Made by a program: the position numbers and the translations under genes. Below, piece by piece: positions 11,284 to 24,039 of a stretch of 64,000 nt of DNA (positions are counted from its first letter, which is position 1; every line of letters begins with the position of its first letter). The notes below the pieces were generated by a model that was not told the origin of the DNA, searched no databases, and saw nothing but the letters and a program-made list of their open reading frames with translations. The stretch is from Parascedosporium putredinis (taxonomy: Eukaryota > Ascomycota > Sordariomycetes > Microascales > Microascaceae): positions 806,001 to 870,000 of the forward strand of contig CASHTG010000012.1 in NCBI GenBank assembly GCA_949357655.1. The letters run 5' to 3'.

Positions 11284-14060
11284 CGTCTCCCCTAGGATCG
11301 ATGATTGGAGAGGTGAGGGGACGCTCGAGGATGATGGAGCTGCCAGCGAAGGTACCTCGGTAGGGTGAGGCGCATTTATGGACGCAGCCGAGAGTACAAG
11401 ATCCGCCTTAAGCGTCAACTATATTTGAGTCGTCTGGACCTGTAAAGTGTGGGTTGACGAGAGGTGTGCTAAGGTGGTGTAGCGATAATGCACATTTGCT
11501 TTGACAGCAAGAGGAGGCAACCGATTCTCGGATGCGACGGGAAGATACCCCAAAACGCCTTTCGGTCAAAAGAGACGCTCTTCCGGGTCCTTGACCAGGT
11601 GGGAATAGTGATTATTCCGGCGAGGAAATCTCTAGACAACGGTACCACTCTTGCGTAGAAAATAGCTGTTGAATATGGATGCGCAGTTTTCCCAGCGCTT
11701 CACCAACGGGCCCACCAAGTGGAGGGGCACAGTAAACTGTGGTGCAATTGAGCAGCGGCGCAAGGAGTGGGCGCAAATGATGCGGGTATATGCCAGGCCG
11801 TGTTCTTTCCGGATCCCTGAGGAGCGGAAAGTCCCCAAAAGTATTGAGGCCTAAGGATAGACAAAACGGAAGGGAAGAATGGGAAGAGGCAAAGCCTGCA
11901 AAAGAGAAATTGAATCAGTCACGAAACATTCACAGCACGGTGTTGACGTCGATAGAGGAGGGTCGCCAGGTCGGTCTCGGGTTCGGCTTCGTATTGAAGC
12001 GTGCGTGCAGAAATCCTTTTGCAGGCGGGGCAAAAAGTATCCAGTATCAGCTGGCGCCAAGTGGGACCTGAAAAAAAAGAGAGAGAGAAAAGGAAAGAAA
12101 GAATAAAGAATAAGAGGGGAGGCGAATAGTACAAGTAAAAAGAGACAAGATCTTTCACCACGCCGCGCACAAGTCCGTGAGGAAAACGAGAAAAAGGGGA
12201 AACGAGAACGGCACAAGAGACAAGCTAAATAATAAGAATGAAGCACGCAAGAATAAAGGCGCGTATGAAAACAAGTCGCGGCGCGGCGGCGGTATCAATG
12301 CCCTGGTACTTTTGGCTTGACCCTCGTCGCAAACCAGTGACGGTGACTTGCCATCTATCTATCGGGGCTTGTATCTGTGGAGATTCCCGAGCCCGAGCTT
12401 CGGGTTCGATGCGAGCCCATTCTAGCCTCCATCCACCTTGTCTGCCCTTTTCCCCGCCAAGACGGGCAAGAGCCCTTTTTCTTAGGCTCCAATATATTAC
12501 TGCGACAAGCACGTTCACGACGTCGCAGGATGAGCGAGGAATGCCTGCGAAGAAACCAAGGCGGTAAGGGGGATATTAGCATGTTCGCCTTTATTCCGGC
12601 CTCGTATCTTGGGCAGCCTCCCGTCGGACGCTGGGGGAAGCTCTATCTCAGCATGTGGCTGTCCACTTCCACAAGTCTCCAGGAGCCGCGTGAGCGAACA
12701 GCAACCCCACCCCAAGTTTCTCGGGACCTGGCGAAGCCGACGTCCGACGAAGCTGGGAAAAAGAGGGAAAACCTTGCTGCCTGGTACTGGCGTGCGCGCC
12801 AGGTATCCATCCATTGATAGATTCCGGCGGATTTCCGCCTTCATCTTCTGGCACCATTTTCAGGCGGGACGTGCCGATCAAGAGATTGGGCGAGGCCTAG
12901 AAGAGAATCGAAACAACACGTAATCGTCAAAGCCCCATCTCATCTCCTGTTGAAATCCCTGGGGCTCTGGAACGTAGGAGAGTGCCTGCTTCCAAGCACA
13001 TTCTTTCCCTCTGGTCCTTGGCATCGTTTTCGTTTCCGTTCCCCGCCATCAACCTGGTGCCTACTTTCTCCGTTATGCGACGGGTAATGAGCTCAAACAC
13101 CCCATGTAATCGCCGAAAATCCTATGTCCGATCCTGCCGAAAATTCAATGTTGCCTATAGATGCCAAGAAGATTCACTCATCTCAATATGTGTCTGCCTG
13201 GTTCTGGCACGGCCTTTCTTTCTTCTAGGATCGGATCAACACAAAAACAGAAAAGACTCCTTGGAATAGAATGTTGGCAGTTGAAGCGCCGTGCACATCC
13301 CATCGGCATTTCATCCAGCAAATCCCTTCATCTACAAGTAGGTTCAAGATTATTAGCTGCAGCGACGGCCCGGGAGGCGAGCTTGAAGTCCCGTGACTTT
13401 GATAATATCAAAGACCAGTTTTGACAACCCCGATCATGAGAAAATGACCGAGACATGACGTGTCCATTGATGGCTGCCAAATTAGGACTGTACTACCCTC
13501 ATAAATTGAAGCGCGGGCACTTCGGACCAATGCCGTTCTCTGATGTGCCTCCCCAGAACAAGCTGCGATAAGCGCTTGAGCGTTTCTCCGACCCCTTGCC
13601 AACTTCTGGTTAAGCCAGCCGAACAAGTACTCAACATAAGAGGCCGGACTATCTTCAGTGACCAAAACAATATGACCAGCTTAGGAAAATCTTGCGCCAG
13701 TAATATAGAACTTTCTCATCTTTGACAGCTCTCTATCATGTCTTTGCTACCCTGTATCGGCACTGATATAATCATATCATACCGAAGTAGAAGTCTCGGG
13801 CATCTGGCGAGCCACATCCTCGTCTCCCCGCGCTTCACCTTTAAGATCGGAACCGGGCTTCATTCAAAGCAATGCAGACTCATTGGTCAATGTGCGAAGA
13901 ACAGTGGATCTTGAGCGGGTTGTCTAAAATCCGGAGACAGTTGTCAATGAATTCCGTAGGAGTCGAGAGCAACAGGATCTTGGCACCTGAGGCTAACGTT
14001 GAAGAGGTACTGCACGCCTGTATTGCGAGGAGCCACGAGATCAAGTGTCTACTGGTTCAT
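11284..14060. other. Intergenic: promoter of the Zn2Cys6 gene and 3' side of the tRNA-modification gene
   Basis: About 2.8 kb without a supported gene. The regulator's promoter should lie in the first part. A purine-rich patch near 12,065-12,110 reads as pyrimidine-rich on the regulator's strand. A GTACCTCGGTA element lies just inside the regulator's leader side at 11,352-11,362. Open frames such as 12,377-12,817 have no recognisable domains. Confidence 0.45.
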
Positions 14061-15732
14061 TCAGTTTGAATGTAACTGCATGCAACTTGTTCCTTCTCTA
14101 TTAAGTCCATTATCATTCTCGGGAAAGCGTTGGCACAATTCAGACGCGCACGGGACGGTACGGGGCTTGGACGACTCAAGGTAGAATGAAAGGTATCTCA
14201 GGGGGTCAATTATGCTTGTGTCTAGACTACTCTTGGGACTGATATTCGCCGTTGCATTCTCCCTTGTTTCGCCAGTGACGGGGACCAATGCTCGCTTCTT
14301 TTGTCTCATAAGAGCCCTCTTGTGTCTGTGGCTTCGCACATGTTCTTTCCACTTCACCTCGTACAACGCAGTGACGTTGCAGAGCTCGCAGGTTTTCCTA
14401 CACGCAACATACTCGGTAGCATCGCTGGCACCTTCGAGAACTTGCTTTGCGGCATCTGACAAACTCGTTGGCGGGGAAGAGTTTCGCCCGCGAGGAATGC
14501 TCTTGTGACATCAGCGGCGGGGCTCGCGACATTCTTAGCCCATGCGGACACATCAGTGCTATCAAACGCGAAGAGGTGATCTTGAGCATCGGGATGCTGC
14601 TGTTTCAGCAGTGGTATGACTTTGCGCCTTATCCACTTGGTTTGATACCCGGCGTATCGCCGAGTGGCCGTCTTGACATCAGCTATAGCATCAGCCTTGA
14701 GTTTGGCAAGAGCTTTCTCCCTCTGCTCCATGGAGACGTCGGCCAGATCTGCGCCGTCTACGGCTTCAAGATAGGCCTGGAACTCCTTAAACCCGATAGA
14801 CTGCCAGATACCGCGAGTCAGATCAACTTCTTTTCCAACGGCCCGCTGTTCCTTGCGATATTGGTACAAGTCGTGGACTTCATCCATAAGCCCCGTGTCT
14901 ACCATCTTGTCTACGCGGACGTCGAGCCTTGTTTTCAAAACCTCAGAATCAGAATGTACCCATAGAAGAAGCGATTCCCAGGGCTCGCGCCTCGTTCCCT
15001 TTGCGCCTTCTTCGGAGGCGGAGCCCTTATTGCGCTGTTCCAGATATATCTCCGAAGCGCGCTGGCCGCTACGCAGGAAAATCTGTAGGGACCGCCTAAT
15101 CTTCCTTCTATCATTGGGATGCCACCTATCAGCCATGACAGGGTCGGCCTCTCTCAACTTGGCTAAGATAACCTCGGTAGGCTCGTCGAGGATAGGGTAT
15201 TCTGAATCTTTGTCCTCTTCCGCCTCAACAAGTATATCTTCGAAGAGGAGCGCATTCGTATAATAGTGAGTTCCGCCCACGACGATAGGGAGATTACCGC
15301 GGGCCCGGATCTCCTGGATTCGTAACACGGCTTCGCGCTTGAAATCTTCCACGACCCACGGCTCATCTGAAAGGGAGATGTGGTCAAGAAGATGGTGGGG
15401 ATACCAAGCCGTTCAGCGACTGGCATCTTGTTCGTTATGATAGGAAGGCCTCGATACAGCTGCATGGCATCGGCATTGATGACTTCGCCTCGAAATCGCG
15501 TTGCTAATTCAACCGCAAGCTGGAAGCCCCCGACAGACGTTAGCTCAGGAACTCTGGCAATATCGCTATCCCACACCTACGTTGGGCAAAGCGCAGTGGC
15601 CCTTACATCGGATTTCCCTGCACCTGTAGACCCCAGGACGACCACGAGAGGCCGCGCAGGAGGCGACAGTGGAGCTACACTCGCCGCCATTGCGTGTCGC
15701 ATTCGGGATAGCACGTTAAATATTCGTTGCAT
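14061..15732 (-). CDS. MOD5: tRNA dimethylallyltransferase (isopentenyltransferase) with C-terminal zinc finger (two frameshifts)
   Basis: This enzyme transfers a dimethylallyl group to N6 of A37 in tRNAs that read UNN codons, in the cytosol, mitochondrion or nucleus. The product is about 528 residues. The start is the ATG at 15,732. Exon 1 (15,732-15,607) holds the P-loop Gly-Ser-Thr-Gly-Ala-Gly-Lys-Ser. One intron, 15,520-15,606, has a GTAAGG donor. Exon 2 carries the substrate-binding Asp-Ala-Met-Gln-Leu-Tyr motif, then Val-Val-Gly-Gly-Thr-His-Tyr-Tyr. Near the C-terminus is a C-x2-C-x12-H-x5-H finger, the matrin-type finger known in eukaryotic members and absent from bacterial MiaA. Single bases are missing at GGGG 15,397-15,400 and GGGG 14,473-14,476 (plus strand); the second sits just ahead of the finger, so an uncorrected model would lose it. 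The gene is divergent from SEC61. Confidence 0.92.
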
Positions 15733-16539
15733 GGCATGCTATTAAAGAGAGAGGGAACCTCTGCATGCATCGCAGCCTCAGAGCGATGCAAGATCACCAG
15801 AGTGCAAGACCCCTGCTCGCGGAGCGCTCGCGGAGAGACAGGCTGGAAGCTATGGGACCTCAAGGGAAACACCCAGGGCCTTCTGGAAGGTCCAAGAAGG
15901 TCCAAATTTCGAGCCGCCGTGCACAGACCGAGAATGAGTTCTTGGAGGCTTGTCCGAGGTACTCAGGTACCATCAAGCTTTGGGGGCGGATGAGCTTCAA
16001 GTTCCAGGAGCTCAAGAAAACCGTGTCCGCTTGTGCTCTATTAGCCCCGTGCTGTGTCGTGTGCGACACGGTTCAGCCCAATGGCTGGCCATGGCGAGTT
16101 TTGTGGGGCGGGAGACGCACGAAATTAATCGAATCCACGGTGGACAGCAATAACAATATTAGCGGACAGGAGCGGTGCTGGGCTGTCCCTCCCAAAAGTC
16201 TCGCTGTCCCCGAGCGTATGGGGTTGCTTAGTCACATTTACTCACTAGCGAATATTGGACACATTGACAGATTGACCCTTCGGCTTGATGCCAGATCTCC
16301 AGCCTCCGTGTCCATAACAGCTATCCCTAATCTATTTTTCGACCTCCCCTTTCCCACAACAACCCCTTCTTACATTTGACTTTTCCCTCAGGAACCTGCC
16401 GGGCTTTCGACCAAAGCTCGACTGTTTGTTCTTTTGGCTTTCTGTTGTTTTTATATTTCGGATGACTTAGATTTTCATTCCCTTTTTCTCTCTTCTCCCC
16501 CTTTTTGTCCCCTTTTCTATCCCATAATCGTCGCCCATC
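15733..16539. promoter_or_regulatory. Divergent promoter region between MOD5 and SEC61
   Basis: This 807-base spacer must serve both genes. On the SEC61 side it becomes pyrimidine-rich from about 16,340 to 16,530 on the plus strand, as is common ahead of strongly expressed fungal genes. A 204-codon open frame at 15,765-16,379 overlaps it, but has no domain or codon bias I can recognise and I do not call it a gene. No TATA element stands out. Confidence 0.5.
16462..16470 (+). promoter_or_regulatory. Minimal upstream ORF in the SEC61 leader (ATG-ACT-TAG)
   Basis: If transcription starts upstream of 16,462, the SEC61 leader carries a two-codon ORF 78 bases before the start codon. Such minimal ORFs can lower initiation downstream. 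Whether it is transcribed is unknown. Confidence 0.3.
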
Positions 16540-18240
16540 ATGAGTTCCTGTAAGTTGCGCGTCCTATCACCCCGTCAGTCGCCATCAACGTCGCCTGTTT
16601 CCGTCAAGATGGCCATCGAATCGCGCCTATTGTGCATCGATACTCCATCTTCGGAGCTCCCTAGACGCGCGAATTACTTCAATGGCACTGGATGAGAGCT
16701 AATCGCGTGCCTTCTCTTTCCCGCGTTCTATAGTACGATTCCTCGATCTGGTCAAGCCGTTCGTGCCGTTCCTCCCAGAGGTTCAGCAGCCGGAAACCAA
16801 GGTTCCCTTCAACCAGAAGCTGATGTGGACGGCCCTGACCCTCCTCATCTTCTTGGTAATGAGTCAGATGCCTCTGTACGGTATCGTCTCGTCGGACAAC
16901 TCCGATCCCCTATACTGGTTGCGAATGGTGATGGCTAGTAATCGTGGTACCCTCATGGAATTGGGTATCACGCCCATCATCTCGTCCGGAATGGTCTTCC
17001 AGCTCCTTGCCGGCACCCACATGATTGACGTCAACTTGGACCTGAAGTCCGACCGTGAGCTCTACCAGACCGCCCAGAAGCTATTTGCCTTCATTCTCTC
17101 CGCCGGTACCGCCACCGTCTATGTCTTCAGCGGCCTTTACGGTACTCCCTCCGACCTCGGCGCCGGTATCGTCTTCCTTCTTATCCTTCAGCTCTTCGTC
17201 GCTGGCATGATTGTCATCCTTCTTGACGAGCTTCTCCAGAAGGGCTATGGTATGGGCAGTGGTATCTCGCTCTTCATCGCCACCAACATCTGCGAGTCCA
17301 TCGTCTGGAAGGCCTTCTCTCCCACCACCATCAACACTGGACGTGGCCCTGAGTTCGAGGGTGCCATCATTGCCCTCTTCCATCTCCTCATGACCTGGCC
17401 CAACAAGCAGCGAGCTCTCCAGGAGGCTTTCTACCGACAGAACCTTCCCAACATCATGAACCTTCTCGCCACTCTGGTCGTCTTCGCCGCCGTTATCTAC
17501 CTCCAGGGCTTCCGCGTCGAGATCCCCGTGAAGTCATCCCGCCAGCGTGGTGCCCGTGGCTCGTATCCTGTCCGCCTCTTCTACACCTCCAACATGCCCA
17601 TCATGTTGCAGTCCGCCCTCTCGTCGAACGTCTTCCTCATTAGCCAGATGCTTTACTCCCGTTTCTCTGAGAACCTCCTCGTCCGCCTCTTTGGTGTCTG
17701 GGAGGCCAAGGACGGCTCCTCGCAGCTCCAGGCTATCTCCGGTCTCGTCTACTACATGTCTCCTCCTCTCAACTTCAAGGATGCTCTCCTCGACCCCATC
17801 CACACTGTTGTCTACATCGGTTACATGCTCACTGCCTGCGCTATCTTTTCCAAGACTTGGATTGAGGTTTCCGGTTCCAGCCCCCGCGATGTTGCCAAGC
17901 AGCTCAAGGACCAGGGCCTTGTCATGGCTGGCCATCGTGATCAATCCATGTACAAGGAGCTCAAGCGCATCATCCCCACCGCCGCTGCCTTTGGTGGCGC
18001 GTGTATCGGCGCCCTCTCTGTTGCCTCTGATCTCATGGGCGCTCTTGGCTCCGGCACAGGTACCCTTCTTGCCGTCACGTAAGTTACAGTCATTCTTTAG
18101 TCCGAATTGTGTACACGCCAAACGCGTACCGTGGAACATCTTACTAACGCGAATCTTTCCTTAGCATCATCTACGGCTACTTCGAAATGGCGGCCAAGGA
18201 GGGCGACCTTGCTGGCATGAAGGGCATGATCATGGGCTGA
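16540..18240 (+). CDS. SEC61: Sec61 alpha, pore subunit of the ER protein translocon
   Basis: This is the ten-TM channel subunit that, with Sec61 beta and gamma, moves secretory and membrane proteins across or into the ER membrane. Three exons (16,540-16,549; 16,734-18,078; 18,165-18,240) give 476 residues, the normal length. The first exon encodes only three codons plus one base, and splicing through the GTAAGT donor at 16,550 restores the Leu-Arg-Phe-Leu-Asp start of the family. The second intron has a textbook TTACTAAC branch site. The sequence includes the Ser-Ser-Gly-Met-Val-Phe-Gln-Leu segment after the plug and the Gly-Tyr-Gly-Met-Gly-Ser-Gly-Ile motif. The C-terminus ends in Gly-Met-Ile-Met-Gly. 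It is the only gene here with no frameshift. The coding strand is rich in C-ending codons, consistent with high expression. Confidence 0.97.
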
Positions 18241-21200
18241 AGGAAGTTACTCGGAGTTTGGGCTCTAATATCTTCCTTTCCTTCTCGTATCTCTCTCTCA
18301 CCCATACTCGCGCAGACAGCCTGCATGTTTCCACTACGAACTCTTGTATCCCTTCCGCTCTGGAATGATGTAATACCGTGGATTAGGTGTGCCGGTTTCT
18401 TGTCTTTGCGTTCTAAGAAAAAGGCCTGGCTCTTTTTTCGTTCAAGGACTTTCGTTTTCCATGTTGGGGGCTATAAAATGGTGGGTGAGCTGGGCATGGA
18501 TCGGGAAATCCTTGTGTATTATCTTCGGGGCGAACCCCCATATGAGAACCTAAAAGTATGAAAATCATAACTTCATTTTTTTTTCTGTCAAGTCAGTTGA
18601 ACTCTTGGCCACGAACAATGGATAGACGTTGGAAGTTTATGCTCCGAGGCCGTCAAGGCCAAGTCTTTTCCTTTGCCCTATCTCCATACATGTAACCCGG
18701 CCCCTCGGCATTGGAAAATCACCTTCCATGGGCATACTTGCCATCGCCAATGCTCTTGTATGTCAAAGGATTCGAGGTCAGATCCGTCTCCATATCATGC
18801 GAAGGTGTGTTGCCGTCGCGATCCTGCAAGTAATGAAGGATAGCTACCGCTTCGAACCAAAAAATAAATAAAAGAAAAGAAGAAAAAACCCTGAAGCGAC
18901 TAACAGAAAGCGAACAGAGCAAATCGATGGCGGGCAGACATCCTCCCCGCCTTTTGCCACCCGGGCCGAGAGCGCGGTTCCCCCTCCGTCGCAAGCTGGG
19001 TGGCTAGTGCCCCTTCGGCATGGAATCTGTGCGAAATCTGTTGCGGTCCAGATTTTGAAGATGTGATCACCCCGCGCGCGTTGCGCAGCAAAGAGGTCAT
19101 GGGTAAAGGCATGGGGGCTTCACCCCACCACTTCCCCTCCCCACGCTCTCTTGACCAATTGAGCTTCATCCATTGACAAGTTCTGACGGATGGTGACGCA
19201 GGGAAGTCGGGGATGGATTGAACCGTAGAGGGGATCAAGGCAAATATTGAAGTTGGGTTTGGATACAGCGGACTTGGTCGAGTTATCAAGCTTCCTGAGC
19301 GGACGAATGGTAGCCCTAGCTCAGAAGACCCTTTTTTTCTTTTCTTTTTCTTCTCTCTCTTCCCTTCTTTTTTTCTTTTACTATCAGGGCACAGGCCGAG
19401 GGTGGTCACGGCCTTTCTTTCCTTTTTCTCCTTTTGGCCTGGCCGTGTGACTCAATACAGCCGAATTATATGGAGTCCTAGCCGGTGCAAAGGTTCCGAT
19501 TCACAGGCCCCGGTTTCCCATGTCCAAAGGGTTGCAGCTGGAGTGCCGAGTGGCCCATTTTCTGCATTGCTTACGGTACTTTGGGAAAGGAAAAAGGCTA
19601 AGCCGGAGTTTCTGGAGGGTCAAAACGGAACGGGAGGGGTAGCACCTCGCAAAGCATGGCTTGTACTGACAAGCATTCGGATCTGCAATCGAAGCAATCA
19701 ATTGAATGCGTCTGGCAGAACAGGGTGCGGCGGTGGCTGGGGAATGGCGCCAAAATTCTCTAAAAGACGTTTAACTTTCCGAGATTGATTAGCACCAGTT
19801 CACGTCCCACATACCCATTGGATATAGAGCCGCAAGTCGGCTCCCGGCGGAGTCGTTGACTCGCCGTCCCACAAGCACTGAGAGATTCTTTTCGGCGCCA
19901 ATGGACGTCTTGGGCAGTTGTTACCGATGGAGGAGCTCGGCGAGCAAGAAAAGGCAGGTGCATTGATGCAAGGTAAGGTGGTATCCATGTGATTTGAGTG
20001 GATGGGCAGCGTGTTGATGCAATGTGCAGGGAAAACGGAGCCGGGCAAAGGCATCAAATGGCGACGTGGGGTATCAAGCAAGTGAGGAGATACGCTTTCG
20101 GACGAACATTTGAAGCAATCTAATACCGTGGTGCATTGCCAATCTCGAGGGCGTCGCCGAGGTGTGGAAGGAGCACTGGATTAAGTGATTCCAGGCAACA
20201 ACCGAGAATTCGTAGATGCTGCGAAGCGAGCGTGGAGTTCTCGACCGAGCCGAAGGTTGCTCCTCCCTCTTGCTTCAATCACTGATAGTTCTCTTCGCAA
20301 GCAACCAAAGCGCCTTCCTTGCTGTTTTTATTTATCTTAGGAAACGGGAGTTTGGTGCCGGTCCCTGCTGCAATATTGAAGATACGAAGTATACATCAAT
20401 ACAGTATGCAAGGTTCACTGGTTCGAGATATTGGTGGGCTCTAGCAATGGATCGAAGATCAGATCAATTTTCTCATTATGTTTTGCGGGAGTCGCTTCCC
20501 AAGGGCTTGGGAACGACGAGGAGAGGATGATGGGGGATGTAGTCTTAGATCTAATATCAAAGTGATCCGTTTTGATACAGCTTAAGGATTGCAATTTTCA
20601 AAAGAACCCCGCAAGCCCAAAAGAAAGAAAAATCCCCTTAAGGGAAGGAGGGGACGTTGCGAATTGATACCAAGGAAGATAATGCGATGGCCCAATCTCG
20701 AGATCTATCGAAGTTGTAGTTGATGGCTTCTCTTGTCCAAGAAGTGACCAGTCAGCGCTAAGTTCACTCCCATCCAGGCTCAACCTGAAGACCTCAATTC
20801 GTTCACCCACACTTCATCACGAGCAGGCCTTATCCCTCCTATCCCTTTTTCTCCTTCTGATGAGGCCCACAGGGAGATAAAGGGAAAAGGATCTCGTTTG
20901 GGAAAGGGGTCAAAATTGTTCTAAAGGCGGAAACAGCTACACACCGTCTCGTCGGCGAGCAATACTGGTATGTGAAGCACAACATGATAGATGGCGTAGC
21001 GCCGGTGACTCGTCGCCGGCAGGACATGCGCTGACGGGAGCCATTGATGCAAGCGATCCATCCATGGGTATGCATGTGGTGAGACTGCATCTGCAATGGA
21101 GATGGATGGCAGGGCAAGTACAGAACAAGTGTGCAGGCGGTGAAGGGGGCGAGACAGATTGAAGAGATTGGAGCTGGTTCCAGAATCTACATCTTGATTG

Positions 21201-21459
21201 ATCAACATGATCATTCCCCGTCCCCTCCCCTCCATACATAACACTTCAAGGCCCTCCTATCACGTCCCGCTATTGCCTCCTGCACGGTATTCCTTGATTG
21301 ATACCGCCCCTAGTTATTGAGTACTTAGAGATGCAAAAATATCATCGATTCCAATAGTAGATTTTGTCTTTAGGCGATCCAAGTGGCAAATAGTAGGACC
21401 GAGAAATTGAAGCATTGATACATGTCGAGAACATGGAAGGAGAGAAAAAAATGCCTCCC

Positions 21460-21478
21460 AAAAAAAAAAAAAAAAAAA
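21460..21478 (+). repeat. Poly(A) run of 19
   Basis: This is an uninterrupted run of 19 A in intergenic DNA. It could be the tail of an old retroposed element, but no target-site duplication or element body was recognised. Simple slippage is the plainer reading. Confidence 0.7.
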
Positions 21479-24020
21479 GGAAATGCTGTCGCCTTGCAAA
21501 ACGACCAGGAGCTCGCTCGCTAAATCACAATAGCAAGGATGATTTTCGGCGCGGGAAGATACACTTATCAATGGATCAGGGATAGACCCATGAGATGTCT
21601 GAGTCGACGGGGAAATGCACACAGGCAGCTACCCTGTTGCGAGGGACCTAATAGCCAAAAAGGGAAAAGAAATACAATGACCTCACTACGACACGAACAC
21701 CGAGGACTAGCAGGCGATAACAAGCCAACGAGCTCCATTGAAATCAATCCTATCAGGCCAAGTCAAGTTGGCTATGGAGGAGCCTTCGAGGGCTGTCTCA
21801 GGGCTCGGCCCACTGCGTGCCTTGTGAATCCGGTGCCTGGAGCTAATATTGATTGCCCCCGGTATCACCTTTCGGGGTTCCGTGGACTAGTCGAGTCTTG
21901 GATTTGGCAAAAGGACGGACGCTGAGGGGATGCAAACGAGATCACTGCCTTCGCTCACCAAAGGCGAAACCCCTTGGGAGGCTTCACCTTGGTTGCTCTA
22001 CGGTATGCAACGTCCACGACGAGAGCCATTGACAATCGATCAATCAGAAGCACGGATTACAATTCTCTCTCTATCTCTCTCGAGAGGAGCAGCCCGATCC
22101 CCCATGACCGGAAAAAATCCGCATTCGTCGGAGGTACCGCACAGACTAAACCCGCGTTCTTTTCAGACAAAGCGTACAGGACAGGTTTGCCAGGGCACCA
22201 GAAACGGACACGAGTTGACGAGTCGAGCATTGAATATTCCCCGCCTTCACCTGTTGATCCATTCCGTCATTTTTTACTCCCCAGGGGTGGGCGGTGGAAA
22301 TGCTGCGGACAAGTGGGCTTCGGCCCGGAACCACCAAAGATCGGGCTTACGAAGACGTGAGAGTAGTTTTAGGAATTGCTCGGATTGGTTGGTCCCGTTT
22401 ACACCGTGCAGGGCAGCGGGAGAGAGCAGCGGTGAAGGGTTCCTGGGACAAGGGTTGGCGAGTTAATCATCACTTGATGGGCCCTGAAGAGCCTGGCTAA
22501 TGTCCTCAACCGGCCCGGCAAGGACATCGTCGATATCCGGTGCGCCAGGCGCCTACTATCATCCAGATGGATAGACAAGAGATCTGCTGTGCTTGACCCC
22601 GGGGTCTCAGGCTTGGGCTAACCAATGGCAGAGGAAGGAGGGAAATGGCAACCCTGCGCGTGATCTCAATCCAAGTTGAGAGGCTTGGTACTTGGGTGGA
22701 AGGGAGTTACTCAACGACGAAAAGCCACCGCAACGGCGAAATGCTTCAATTTGAGGGCTCCGGTGACGAAGAAAACGAACCTTTCCTTTACCGGGAGATG
22801 TTTGCTCCAGCTCCATCAATGGTGGCCAGGCTTCACTTCTCTGATGATAATCTTCAAAAGGTTGAGTCAATGTTTTACCTAGGATGTCTCCATGCAAGCT
22901 CCCCCAGAACACCGAGTCAACTCCGGCCATGAACTTGCTCAATGAGATAAATCAGTGCGCGATTGGGAATAGGAAAGGGTTGATAGTAGAACATTGTACT
23001 GTTTTTGGGTCCGGCCCTGACCCGGACAGAGAGGGGGTGAGAGAACCGGCCCACGGAGCTTTCAAATACAATATGGCAAGGCTTCGCCTCATGATGGGAG
23101 CCAGGCTCACGGACGTAGGCTTGGAGAAACGGGGCTCGGCCTGTTGACCACTTGACAGGGTCAGAGCTAGGTCCCCAGCTTTGCAGATGATAGATATCTG
23201 AAAAAGATGGGAAAGAAGAAAAAAATTACCGGCGAAATAAAATACCCAACGAAAGTACAAGCTCAGATACTTCCGCACCTGAGAAAGGAACGGCCCAAGC
23301 TCCGACTTATCAAACTCGACGCTCCCTAAGGGTCCGTAGTAGACGAGAAGGGGTATAAGTCGAATGGCTGGCTAGTGCGTTGCTGCAATTTATTCTTGCC
23401 TTCTGCACGACAGGGTGGAGGGGCGGGCTCGGAGGATATCCCTGCCGGCCTCGCACATTATCCGCCGTGACAGTAATGGAGTGGAGGGGAGGATCCAAGT
23501 TCTGGCGTTCTGTGGTCCCTTGGCCCTCGGCTTCTGTACCATATTGCAGCTTTTCGGGAAAGAAGTGAAGAGAGAAGAGTAGAGAAGGGCCATGTACTAG
23601 GAAGAGAGTAAAAGATAACCAAGCTGCATCAGGATCAACTGTATCAGGTATGGTAGTCTCCGGAACCGTGCAAAGGCCAACTTGAGATCGAGTGGGAGAT
23701 TGAGCCCCGCGGATGATTGGCTGCAGCTCCAAGTCCCCCACCTTTCCCCAACCCAGAGCGTGCCCGTGAATATTATTCCTTCAAGGTCTTGCACCGATTT
23801 CGGGCCCCGCCAACTCAGCGCCACTGCATCGTCGCTTCGACGTGAAGGGATTTGGAGGGTTATGCCGCAATGAGCCGTAAGAACCAAAAATTGAGTGATA
23901 ACCCCCATTACATCGAGGTGAAGCGGAAAGGGGAAGGATCACCTTGAACCTCTCTAGACATGATTACAAACTAGTTACACCAGTGAGCTACCCAGGCCAA
24001 GGGGAAGGATCCATCCAGTT

Positions 24021-24039
24021 GATCCATTGTGGATGGATC
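24021..24039. repeat. Short inverted repeat GATCCAT-N5-ATGGATC
   Basis: Two perfect seven-base arms flank five bases. Related ATGGATC and ATCCAT words recur nearby (24,008-24,040) and elsewhere in the intergenic DNA (25,050-25,080; 49,001-49,030; 49,417-49,432; 57,370-57,395). The role is unknown. Confidence 0.6.

Noticed and set aside
15765..16379. 204-codon open frame in the MOD5-SEC61 spacer
   Set aside because: It occupies the shared promoter, has no domain and shows no codon bias like the neighbouring genes.
17534..18139. 201-codon minus-strand frame across SEC61
   Set aside because: It is the antisense shadow of a strongly codon-biased gene.
23925..24010. tRNA-like start (GTAGCTCACTGG) on the minus strand
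   Set aside because: The D, anticodon and T stems do not pair and the T loop is the wrong length; at most a decayed copy.
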